This document shows, in pieces, positions 1 to 12,600 of a DNA stretch of 64,000 bases. The notes below the pieces were generated by a model, which did no database searches, was not told the DNA's origin, and saw only the letters and a list, made by a program, of their open reading frames with translations. This DNA comes from Branchiostoma belcheri (Eukaryota > Chordata > Leptocardii > Amphioxiformes > Branchiostomatidae). Made by a program: the position numbers and the translations under genes. The stretch is taken from the NCBI RefSeq assembly GCF_001625305.1, contig NW_017804365.1:704414-768413 (forward strand), in the 5' to 3' direction. The stretch's first letter is position 1. Each line of letters opens with the position of its first letter.

Positions 1-204
1 AACCTTCATTCCCTTTCTGCGATACGAGAAATCTTACAGTATAAAAGAAGTATACAAGAAAGCTAACAGTAGTAGTACCTCTACTACCCGTAGTACCCAA
101 AGTGCCAATTATAAATTTTCATTTTATTTTTACTTGTATTTAATTTGCAGACAATGGGATAGATCTAACCAAAGAATTATTGATAAAAAATTTAGTAGTC
201 TGCG

Positions 205-475
205 CAGGGCTTGCAATTCCACCTGCACCTAACCTGTGCTGGTCCATGACTAGATTAATATATACATGAAGATATTTGTGTATTTTTATTTTATGAACTG
301 ATACTACCTATGAAGTATAAAAGAAATAATGGCAACAGTTTCTGATAAGTTTTTGATAGGATCCATATACATCCTAAATTCTGAGCGGTGAAGCTAGAAT
401 TTTTCTGGTGCAGGTAATTTTTCAATGCTACCTGCACTATTGCAGGTATGCATCAAAAGAGTGTTTTGAACCCTG
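205..475. mobile_element. C-family TIR element, degenerate
   Basis: Left end cagggcttgcaattcc and right end gttttgaaccctg are degenerate forms of the C terminus CAGGGCTCGAAATAC. The interior holds cctgcacctaacctgtgctggtcc and tgcaggt words as in other C copies. Lies in the intron before exon 1. Confidence 0.6.
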
Positions 476-533
476 ATTATTTTACAACAGAATTATAAGT
501 AATATAACCCAGTTTTCGGTTTCCCTTCCACAG

Positions 534-642
534 TGACCCTCGACCGACTAACCAGCGGATCAACAAGCAGGTGCAGGGCCAGGTGCACCTCCGGATCCAG
601 AACCTGGCCATTCTCATGAGGCACATCAAGTCCTACTACCAG
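534..642 (+). CDS. CCDC88: CCDC88 exon 1 (first visible): Hook domain
   Basis: Acceptor ttcccttccacag before 534, donor gtaagg at 643. The first base completes a codon from an upstream exon outside the window; 36 codons follow (residues 1-36). The peptide contains [21 protein letters not shown] and YYQ, which align with the girdin Hook segment before its YYQ-(E)TLQQL junction. Translation starts upstream, so no start codon is visible. Confidence 0.93.
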
Positions 643-3600
643 GTAAGGACAACCCCACACATGACTCACCTCTCTGGGTAGCGCTGCGTATCTAAACCCA
701 CATTTAGGTTCAGGTACGGATTGAAGTCAGTTCCGGACTCGTAATTCCGGACCTAAACCCATGGCATATACAAAATTGCATGTTGGCAATGTTGTCTGGG
801 TAAAACTGTGGCCACATAACATGGAGGCTGACACTAGATGATGCCTGATAGCAATATTTTCTTCCTTTACAGCACAGATCTTGCGATGTATGGAAAGTGT
901 AAAATTTGCGCGTGAAAAATAAAAGTCCCTGAAATAAAGTGTATGTCAGTAAATATGCAGTACCAAATTCTTATGCAGTAAAATGTAATCCTGTGGTATA
1001 ATTTTCCATTTGTGAATCAAAATTTTTTGGGAAATTTTAAGTCCCTTGGGAATAGGTTAATTTGCATATTTTCCATGAAATCTTAACATTTGAAAATCAC
1101 TTGAATTTGTAAGAAATACATGGAAAAGTTACCAGTAAAGGTTTAGGATGGTAACTAAAATGTAACAATCTGAAGCTTTTCTCCATTCTAGAAGCTTGCT
1201 TTCATATTTTAGCAAATTCTTTCACGCGCAAATTTCAAATGACGGAAAGACAGAACACTTCACCCACTTCTACCAGATAAGGTATCAGTACTACTACAGT
1301 TACTACAGAGTCAGAGAGATCTGCATTGACAAATCTAACCTTTAGCTAGAAGTGTCGGTACACCATAGACTTGAGTACAGTACTTCAAGTCTTAACTTGA
1401 ACAGGTAACTGCAGGTGACAGACCTTCTTAGATATTGTGCGATTTCCTGCAATCGTCAGCTGTATTGGATCAGTGGCCACTACAGATCTGTTGACCCCAT
1501 TCCCCACTGTACTTAGTCCCTATTTGTTTGTTTAGGGATACATACCAAATCGGTGATAAGGATATGGTAATAGTCTTTAGTCTCTAGTATTAGCATACTG
1601 CATTCACAAGTTAGCTTGGAAAATGATTGAATTAAGACCTTTATTGTACACACATACCCACTGGGTTAAGTACAGGTCATAGCAAAGATATAGTTTGCAT
1701 ATCACTTCGCATATAAAATTTTACGTAGAATTCAGTTAGAATATATTATATTTGTGATAGACTTTAACCAAGAGTTGTATTTGTTCCGCATATCAGAAAC
1801 AACCAAAACGATTATAACAGCAGTAAAATTTTCAGTAGCAGTAAAATTTCATATATCTGTGAAATATGTGTACCGACGTATAATATAAGGACTTAAAATG
1901 ACTTAAAACAAAGGTTCAAACAAACAATATTTAATATTACACACAGTTTTTGTGACAGAATATGTAAAATTATAACCTAAGAGAAAAGCAATTTTCAAGA
2001 GCCTGAAGAGGCTGGGTGAGAAAAAAATAAATTCTGTTGAGTGTTGAATCAGAAAGAGAAACAAACAGATGCTTATGATGTTAACCAAAACATCCTGGTT
2101 GGCTTTGCAGAATGGTCCCTGTGTTTATAGTACGTTTGTTTAGGTACAAAAAAACATTGCTGAAGGTTACATTGCAAAAGTTCTGGCACACAAATTTCTC
2201 ACGGAAAATATAAAAAGAATTTAAAGGGCACCCAAAACAATTTTAAGGGCAGTAAAATTGGATTTTCAAAGTCATTTTTTTAGTGGAGTAAGTTGAATAT
2301 ACGATAGCATACAGATATCTGGGAGGTCATACCATAGGCTGGTTCTAGCAATTTATTGGTGGTACCTAAAAATAAAAGGGACTCCTCATGTAGCTTGTTT
2401 TGGGGCTATTTCAAATACTTTAAGTATGACATGGCAGTTGCTGTCAATATGAGACAGATTAATATTTTCTTCAGAGTATTTTTTGTTTTGACAGAAGCTG
2501 GTGTGTTACACCAAGGGGCAGTTATACCGGCTATATACAGATATAGATACAGATACAGAAGTTGGATGCTCATCTCTAAAGGATTGTTGTGATGTTGTCT
2601 GGCATCTGTTATCTGGTGTCAAACCATGCCAGGACTGAGCCCTGGCAAACACAAGTATCCTACTGTAGGGAATTCCTGCTCAATTAGGCGTGTCCCTCTC
2701 TGAGCTGTACATCCTTGCTTCAGGGTGGCTCCTACCTTGAAACAAGAGTGTAAACCACACATGAAAGGGCTTGTGTATTATGATATTATTGTAGACTGTC
2801 ATATTACGTATATGTGCTGTTCTGATGCAGATCTGATATTCCTTTGTCAGGGCTCGAAATACTGGGTGCATGTGAACCTTAGTGCACCCAAAATTGGAGC
2901 TGAGTCCATTCCCTCATACCAACTCAAAAGTAAATGCATTTACAATACAAATTTGCAGGAAACTTTTTATAACTACAGACTACACATATGGGATGTCCAG
3001 TTTGGAGAGGGGTATGTGTCCAATGTTCTTGTCCACATACCAGGACAGGGCCTGGCATGGCCTGAATCCTGGCTGACCATTACTGTCCTGAGTGATTCTT
3101 GGGTGTCTTCCAAAAGGAACCAATCCTTCAGCACCTTCTCTGGTTTGACTTATGATAGCCTTTTGAACCAGAGGTCTGCCACTATTTCTAGTGGTAACAT
3201 TTATTATGGAATTGGCCACGATATCTTTCATCCAATTGAATTGGTATTTTGAATATGCAACACATGTTCATGATCACCAGCTTTGTACAATATAACATAG
3301 CATAATACTGAGATGATTATCATGATACATGTAGCAGATACATCTTGTTTAAATACAATACACAATATAAGTTAACCTTGATATAAGCAATGTGTACAAA
3401 AATACCATATAGAGTCAATTCCGCGTCACCGAGTGGGTTGTTATTGTCATTATTTAGAAATGTTTTGAATTCTTTGTAATTTTTTGTCTAAGAAATTTCA
3501 TAATTTGGAAATATTTTGAACATCTTGTCAATATTCTAAATAATTCCCTGGTTTTCTAAAACGTTTGAAATATTCCTGATGTGGATTATGACATTTCCAA

Positions 3601-6600
3601 TAGTTTCTAAATATTTCTAACAGCACTCTACCATTTTTTACCATTATTTCGAATTATTTCTAACATTTTGCAAATAGGTCAGTGGGATGGGAAGGAAGTA
3701 ATTCACACATCCCTGTGAAGTACAGGGCGGACTGCCTGAGTGTCAGGCATTGATGCCTTACAACAAAAGAGCCACCAGTGTCCAGCAGTGAAATCTAAAA
3801 ATATACAGAAGAAGACAGAAGAGTAGGATTAGCACCTACTTTTATGGGGGCAATTACCCACATCTACCATTTGGTTATTTGTTTGAAATAGTTCTAAATA
3901 TTTCGAATTGTGAAAGAAACACATGGGTAGTTCAAATTTATTCTAAAGAAAGAGATCTTTGTACAGTCACATTCAAAATGTTTCAGAAATATATAAATGA
4001 ATTCAAATATATTCAAATTTTCATTTTCAAATTTTTGAAAAATTTTAGAACTTTTGTTACTGGGGTATTCTTTTCTTCTAAATGATTCAAACGTATTAGA
4101 AACATGGAGAAAAAACCCACTCGGTGACGCGGAATGGACTCTATTTTGTTGCAAAATATTGATCAATTCTGAAATAACAGCAGGAAGATATTTGGTGTCA
4201 AGATTTGTATGTAGAAGCAACCTACACTGCATGGCATTCTACTATAATAGTATAAAGGATAGTCCATGTATGATAAGTCTCATAATCAGTAACTGTTCTT
4301 TGTAAAATATGGTATATCTACTATAATCTAGTACAAGAAGCTTGGCACTCATTTTTTATTTTATTTTCAACAATCATGATGTTTACAACATCAATTTACT
4401 ATTCAAGTTACCTTTAAGCATGGAGGCTGAAATCTTACACAGGGATTTTTTTTTTACCTCTTTGGTAGTACCAAAGCTCACTACTGTATCTGTTTTGGAA
4501 AGGAAAGTCTGTGTGGAACATTCTCCATATGGTATTCTCCTTATGTCTCCCTATGGTCTATGTTCCAGGTCAATGTGTCACTAGTGGTATCTGATCACTG
4601 GTAAGGAGAGGACTGCATGCATTCTCAACTTGCAATGCAAGTCTCCAAATTTCTAATTTTACATAACTTGAACTTTTGCAAATTTGTAGTGTTACCCGCA
4701 CTACAGTTTATTTGCCTTTTAGTTAAACTTCAGCAAATCAAGATGTTAAATAAAATGTTCCTAATCCTAGCGACACAATTTTACCATATGTTCTTTGCGA
4801 CATCTTCAATGATGCTACTTTGGGCCAGTGCAGGTAGACATCAGAAATACCTGCACAGCTCCAATTTTACCTGCACCAAAAACTTGCATATACCCAGTAC
4901 ATGGACCAGTGCAGGTTAGGTGCAGGTAGACATCAGAAATACCTGCACAGCTCCAATTTACCTGCAAAAACTTGCATATACCCAGTACATGGACCAGTGC
5001 AGGTTAGGTGCAGGTAGACATCAGAAATACCTGCACAGCTCCAATTTTACCTGCACCAAAAACTTGCATATACCCAGTACATGGACCAGTGCAGGTTAGG
5101 TGCAGGTAGACATCAGAAATACCTGCACAGTTCCAGTTTTACCTGCACTAACCTGCATATACCCAGTACATGGACCAGTGCAGGTTAGGTGCATGTGGAC
5201 ATCAGAAATACCTGTGCAGCTCCAATTTTACCTGCACTAAAAACTGCATATATAGGTGGTATTTCCAGCCTGGACTTGTCTCTGTGTTTGTCAATCACAT
5301 TATTCTCCTAGCCTGTATACCTTTACCACTTGTGGGAAGCCGGCGCTCCTTTTTACATGACCCTTACCCCTCTCTTTAAGCCACACAACTGGCAAACAGG
5401 CAGATACATGTACTTTTTGGCATCAGTAAAATGTCAGCATGGAACCATCTGTGATCTCTTTCTGCTTCGTCCATCTATCTGATGTACATGATCTTTACAA
5501 GATGTTACTATCAGAGATTAGAGGCCCTGCATTCTGACATGTACACACAAACAAGTACACTACATTCCTTTAGACTTGTTGCTAAAAGGGATGAGTACAC
5601 TTTGTATTTACGTAGTCAGCACTGGGTAAACAAGACAACAAAACTGTACTCTCGAGAAGTACAGATGTTGTAAAAATTATTTTAGTAGTACTGTATTCTC
5701 TTTATTCAACATGTCATGTATGTATCCTGACAGCCTGGAAATCACCATTTTTTTGCCGTATTTTTATATTCGCGGTTTTCACGGTCACTTCTGTACCACC
5801 AACTTATTATTACTGTGAACAAATAATTCGACGACTTTCTTTTCTCTGAAATGGCTGCCACTGCAAACATATAGTTCTGTGAACATGTCCATTTTTCTCG
5901 GACTGAGAACATTTGCTACCGCGAACATAAATAGATAAAGTGATTTACAGTAATACTGTCTGCCTGCCCAGGTCCATTAGTGCACAGAGGGGTTTTTTAT
6001 ACAGGTCAGTTTTAATTAGTTTGCCTACTTGGTATTGGAATGGGCTACAGTAATCAGAAAGGCTGTCTGGAAAGACGGACTGCAAAAGGAAAGGTCTTTG
6101 CCAACAAACTGGGGCCAAAACACTCAAAAGCTGGTTCATAGAGAATGGTGTGAACCAGGCTAGTACTGTATTACTATTAGTAGGACTCTATCTGGGATCA
6201 AGGATGTGTATGTATAGATTCTAGTTAGTGTTGTTTGTTTTCTCTAGATGCCATTTACTGTTGTCTGAAAATGTTCTGCTTTGTCCACTCTACTCTTTGT
6301 GTAGACCCTTTGCAATGTCTATGAGACCTATAATTTTTTCCCTGTACAAACCAGTTTTGATACTTAGCCATTTTGGGTCACTTGCCCTCATTAGACCTAA
6401 CTGATTATAGGTGCCATGCAAAGAACAATGTGATATTCCACATTTATCCAGACAAGAAAAGTATTTGGCTGAAAAAATAATCCCTTCAGTTGTACATGCA
6501 CTAATATACATGTATGGAGTTTCTTTGTGATGCAGAGTCAGGGCTCGAAATACTTTTTTTTTTGCTGCACAGCACTGCAATTTTGCCTGGCTGTACTAAC

Positions 6601-9600
6601 CTGCATATGCAGGTGGTACATGTATTTCAAGCCCTGAGAGTGTAATGTATGTGTCCAAACTTTGCTTTTGTTTGTTTTGAAACAAGGAAGTGGTGCGAAG
6701 CACATTTTCAGTCAGCCATGCATCCTGCCACTAGCAGTTGAACTTGAACCCACCTACCCCTCAGTAGGTTGTACTTATACCTAAGTTTAGAAGGGTGTGA
6801 CTTTTGCGTTGCACTGATGTATGACCCACATGTTGGGAGCAGCTGTTTTTCTTGTTCAGCAGTGCATGTCCGTGGTGGCTGCCTGCCTGCGCCCAGCCAG
6901 GCATAAAATACCCAGTCCCATTCTCATGTATGTGCCAAACTATTCACAACTTCCTCCTAAATCCTGCTCACAAAAAGAAAAGTTCTTTTGGAGGACCATT
7001 CTCTTTCATTCAAGGAAGAATATAATTATAAACCACACCAGGATTCCTTGCAATACACATTCACAGTACACATTCCAAATGGCTGACTGTAAGCAACAAG
7101 CATGTATAAAGTTGTCATCTTGCATTTGACTACAGCATTTGACAGTGCAGCAACTAATAGTAATACAATTTGATCAGTGAATTTTATTTCCTTTCATTGT
7201 CAAAGAAGTCCATGAGGATGCCTGATTTTTGTAACTTATCTGTAATTTGTATGATAAAACACTGGTGGACCATTGATGAAAATATTCGCTGCCCAGCCAG
7301 CCATATAATAGTCCACCCCATTCTCATGTATGTGCCAAACTATTCACAACTTCCTCCTAAATCCTGCTCACCAAAAGAAAAAGGCTTTTGGAGGGGGTCT
7401 GTGTACTATAGTGAGCCATTCTGTTTCCATTGGTCGTCTCGGGTATTTACAATTGTTGCCATGGCAACACGGAACCAAAGAATAGGAAATGATGTAGTTA
7501 GGAATGTGTAAGTGGTTGTGGAAATGTGAGGTATGTGGATGCAGTTCTGACCTAGGCTAGCATTACAGAGGGCCTGCATGCCCTTTTTCGTAAGGCGTAA
7601 TCAGGCCTTTCTAGTCTTCGTAATTCGTAGGCAGCCTCTGCAAAAATCAACGTACATTAGCGGCAAATCGTAAAGTCGTAATCAGCTCTGAGACTTAAAC
7701 GTAATTCGTAATCGGCGGAGAAAATTTTGCGTAATTCGTAATGAATATTATTACCCCCCATGCAGGCCCTCATTACACTTCTTTCTCAAGTTTCTGTGTG
7801 ACAGGAAGAACAGAAGATCCATGCATTGTTGCTTATTTTCATTCCTGAAACAACCAACAACTTGTTTTGGGACAGAATGGAAGAGGTCACTTTCAAGTTG
7901 TACATGTATAGCCTAGGGCTACATGTAAATAATCAAGTCAGCTTTCTGTAGCAAAACATAGGACAACCAAGTTGTCAAACTTTATACTGTAAATGTAATA
8001 CTTGTCTTGCAGCCTTTTTTTCTGGAAAATTACTATTCATAAGTATATTCTTAACTTTTCATTTTTTCATTGAATTATTTTGTTGGACTGACATATTACT
8101 ATCATGAAATGAAATTATTGGGAACATCCACAGTAATAGCAAATCCAATTTTTTCATCCTTTATAACTTAGGTTTCAGAGTTTGAATAAACTCCTCTGTA
8201 TTGCCATATCAGCTGTACTTTCTGTATCTGTATCTGACTGTAACTTAGTGTAAGCCCTTCGATGTACTGCTTCTCAGGCACACGGCGTGGCGGCAGCTAG
8301 CCATATTACACCAAACAACCAATCTTTGCACGTCTAACTCTAGGAGTTGTTTAAAGCTTACTTAGTTCTGCCCAAGTTTCTGAATGCTATTCTAGTTGTC
8401 ATGCTTTCCTGCATCTCAGGCATGTACCCTGACCAGGGCCTCTGCCAAAACTGTGGTGGGCTTCTCTAAACTCTCACTCAGTCACTGTCTGCATTATACA
8501 TGTCTAGCCTCCATAGCATGCCAAAAACTGGGGTGGGGTGGGGGGGTCTTTGGGAGCTTTTATGTGCTATGTTCTGATTGCATATAGACAACATAGCCGG
8601 CCTGGTTGACTTACCCTCGTTTTTTAGAACTGGGCTAATCAGAAAACAGCTAAAGACCACCAAACTCCCAGTTCTATAAGCCTGCTACAGAGGCTAATAC
8701 ATGTCTGCCTCCCACAGTGTGTACTGGAATGTCCCAGCCAGCCTAATTGTCGATAAGATAAAGAATTAATTGAATTCAGTGGGCATCACCATACTTTCAT
8801 TTCCTGATAATTGGTTAGCCTAGTACTAGGGTGATGGGTTTTGTCTAGCCATAAGAAAGGGATTTATGGAGTTCCATAATGTTCCATAATGTTTCGGCTT
8901 TAGGCCGAAGAGTTGTACTGATACACACATGTACTGTACATTTCAAGGTTGAATAAAGGATGAAAAAAGATATTTTGCAAACGTTTGCATGGACTTTTTT
9001 TGAGACATACAGTAACAACAGGACCCTTGAAAATAAAACCCGATTTACATGCAGGCAAAAACCTGATGTACTAAAACTATCTGTGCAATTTTTCCTACAA
9101 TAAGCGATTTGATGAATGTGTATTAGAACGTAAGCATGAGGTTTTCATACAGAAAAAATTTGACGCAAGCAGTCTACACAGAAAAATATTTTTTGGAAAT
9201 ATTTTACACTTGAGGCATCCAGTGACATCTAGACCCTTGCAAATAAACTGTGCTGCAGTCTTGATTATAATTTCTCCTCAGTCGTCCCAGATCTGTCACC
9301 TCTGTTTCTGTCCCTTCCTTTCCCTGATGTCCTGGTAAATACTCTTACTGTAAATCACTTTATGTTCGTAGTAGCAAAAGTTTGCAGCCCAAGAAAAATG
9401 GACATGTTTGCGGAACTATACATTCGCAGTGGCGGCAGTTGCAGCAAAGTTGGGAGGTTATTAATATGGTAATGATAAGTTTGCTTCTCTTCTTCGCAAG
9501 CTCCGAAGAGAACTATGTTTCCCGTCTATTTCACAGACAAACACACACAATTAGGGTAGTGAGCTCACCGTCACCTCAGTACGGTCGGGCATTTATTGCA

Positions 9601-12600
9601 ATTGGCTCCTCAACTCAGTAACACCAATACTCTCTACACAATGTAGCTCTCATAGCATGTACATACGTATACAGGAGCCTAATACAACAACAGCAAGTCA
9701 TGTGCTGCGAGCTGGCGACCTATTTTACCCTGGTTGCCAATTGTATAGCCAAAGTCGGGCTGGTCGGTTAAACCAAGGCTCTGTCCAGCGGATGTTTAAC
9801 GCATCCTGACTTGTAAGTAACTTCTAGCCGGCGAAGTTCCAAAGCTCATCTGCGTGAACAAGGTTGAAAACATCCTGGCTAAGCAAATGATGCGTTACAG
9901 GTACACCTGAATAACTACTGACCTTCGTAAGTAACATGGTTCAAAATACGACAATAACACAATTCTGGAGTATATCAGAGGTTACAACTACAAAACATAC
10001 TGTGTACAGCAAATTGCCACAATGTGACTGGGAACGCTAGCAAGGCAGGTATCTTGCAGAGAAGAGACAACATGAAGGTTATGTAACAATTGATTACGTA
10101 CGCTATGTCGCAGGTACCATTGAGGATAACGTACAGTGCTATATCGAAAATGTACGAGTCTAGATAAGTCAGTAAGAACTAAGGTAGCGCGATGTCGTAT
10201 GAGATGAGAAAACGTAACTAACGTTCTAGAATCCAGGTGTTCTCGGATTAGTCATGGGAGGGTTGGGCGGGAAATGTGACCGTACAGAGAAGGTTGAGCC
10301 ACGAATGACCCTTACGAGGGTTAGGGAGGAAGGGTCAGAGGGTAAAGGGGCGGAATAATTAGTATCAGGGTAGGGGTCACGTGATTGTCTGTTCAGCCGA
10401 CGGAAAACGAGATAGTACAGAAGTGACCGCAAAAATTGCGAGTATAAAAGTACCACATAAAAATCTTGATTTACAGTAATCCCCCCCCCCCTTCTCCCCA
10501 CGTCTGTATACCATCACCTGCTGATGTCTGTGCCATACCGCCATATTTTCCTCCTCAGTGTTTGAAAGCTGCCTTTGTGTTTGTAAAAGGGCCTATGATT
10601 TTCCAACTGTGCTATATGCCTGCTCTCTTGCATGCAGTGCAGGTCAGGGGGCAGGGCCCTGTGTTTGGAGACTTGCCAGGAATGTACATGTAGGCATGTG
10701 GACTCCCCCTAACCCTCACCATGGAACAAAGGAGTCACATACTGCCTATACATGTAGTAGTACGCTATTTTGATGTTTAGTATATCATGTCAGAACCCTT
10801 TTTCCTCAGAATTTTCTTATTAAAGGCATCCGATGAAATTTTAGGGTAGCAAAACTGGATTTTTAAAGATCATTCTTTTATTTTTAGGACTGTACATGTA
10901 GCATTGTACTAGGCATGTGGACTCCCCCCAACCCTCACCATGGAACAAAGGAGTCACATACTTGGCTATACAGTATATGTAGTAACATACATGTAGTAAC
11001 TACTATTTTGATGTTTGGTGTATCATGTCAGAACCTTTTTTCCTCAGAATATTTCCTCTTATTAAAGGAGGGCCTGCAAGCCCTTTTTCGTAAGGCGTAA
11101 TCAGGCCGTTTTAGACTTCGTAATTCGTGGGCAACCTCCGCAAAAATCAACGTAATTCGTACTTGGACATTAGCCGCAAATCGTAAAGTCGTAATCAGCT
11201 CTGAGACTTTAACGTAATTTGTAATAGGCGAGGAAAATTTTGCGTAATTCGTAATCACTACCCCCCCCCCTCTTGCAGGCCCTCTNNNNNNNNNNNNNNN
11301 NNNNNTTGCAGGCCCTCTTAAAGGCATCCAATGAAATTTTAGGGTAGCAAAACTGGATTTTCAAAGGTCATTCTTTTATTTTTAGGAATGTACATGTAGG
11401 CATGTGGACTCCCCCTAACCCTCACCATGGAACAAAGGAGTCACATATTGGCTATACATGTAGTAGTGCACTATTTCGATGTTGCGTATATGATGTCAGT
11501 ACCTTTTTTCCTTAGAATTTTCAAATTAAAGGCATCCAATGAAATTTCAGGGTGACAAAACTGGATTTTCAAAGTCAATATTTAATTTTTTAGTCATTCT
11601 TTTATTGAATCAACCTGATCCCATATATAGCACACTGATATCTCAGTTATCTGTGAGGCAAAGTGTTGCTGACACTAGTGACAGAAAATTCTTGCTTGCC
11701 TTGTATTGTAACTGTAAGGCGAGTTTTGGCTTTTTATGGGTGGTACCCCACAAGTAGATTGTTTTGGGGCTATTCTAAACATTTACACTAATGCTCAAAG
11801 TTTAAGTATGGGAAAATGGGCTAAGAAATGGCAGTAAATGTCTATCGCGTTAGATGCTAACATCAGAAGTTTTCCAAGGTCAGAGTTTGATTTTCACGCC
11901 CCCCTCCCCCTCCTACATAACATACTACCACACACTTCTATATGTCATCACCATCTTTGGAGTGGCACACATTGGCTTGCCAAGTGTCCCTGTATCGTTT
12001 TTCACTGTTTTGTGCATGAGATAATGTCTAAAATGTCTGCACAGACAGATCAGTTTATGAGCTGATAATGAACTTGGATATAAGCTCATCATAATTCTGA
12101 CTCATATGTAAGAAATTGTTTTTTATTGTCATATCTTACCTTTGAGTTCAGGTTCTATACAGCCCTCTAGAAAAAGTATGATCTGATTGTATGTTGTTGA
12201 CATATGACATGTCAAGGCAGGCCGATTTACACACAGAAACAATTTGACATGTACATGATGTAGTTTTCGCAGGGTTTTCGTAGCCTCTACCAGGCCTTTC
12301 TCTGGGAATACGGATCCTAGAATTCGGCGAAAAGGAGAGTAAAATTGGCCAGGGGAGTGTGGCCATGGAAGGTTGTTTCTTTCTCTCCGAAACCAGTCAA
12401 AACCCCAAGGCAACCAAACTCTCCTAGCAAAAATTCTCCTATATATAGCCAGCTTAGTTAGTCTGGTACTGTGGTAGAGACTAGGGTTTTTTCGTAATCT
12501 CGTATTCGTACACAGTTTTGGTATAGCCAGGTCTTTACCAGCATGTAAAAATCGCTTGTAGAATTCGCATTGATGTATCCCATGTGTTCTCTGTTGTGTC

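Larger units (their letters stand above)
10690..11890 (+). repeat. D-related tandem array (period about 220-230 bp)
   Basis: ggcatgtggactccccc followed by ccctcaccatggaacaaagg occurs at about 10695, 10914 and 11400; between them runs attaaaggcatcc and gggtagcaaaactggatttt, the D-family head. The third interval is lengthened by the E element at 11068-11317. The last unit runs into a fuller D copy to about 11890. Confidence 0.85.

Noticed and set aside
2725..3252. A 175-codon + strand ORF in intron 1
   Set aside because: It runs through a truncated C element and unique intron sequence. No domain, no homology I recognise, and no exon-like composition.
4823..5250. CRISPR-like array
   Set aside because: Whole units repeat with no unique spacers, and the unit is found inside transposons. 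This is animal DNA.
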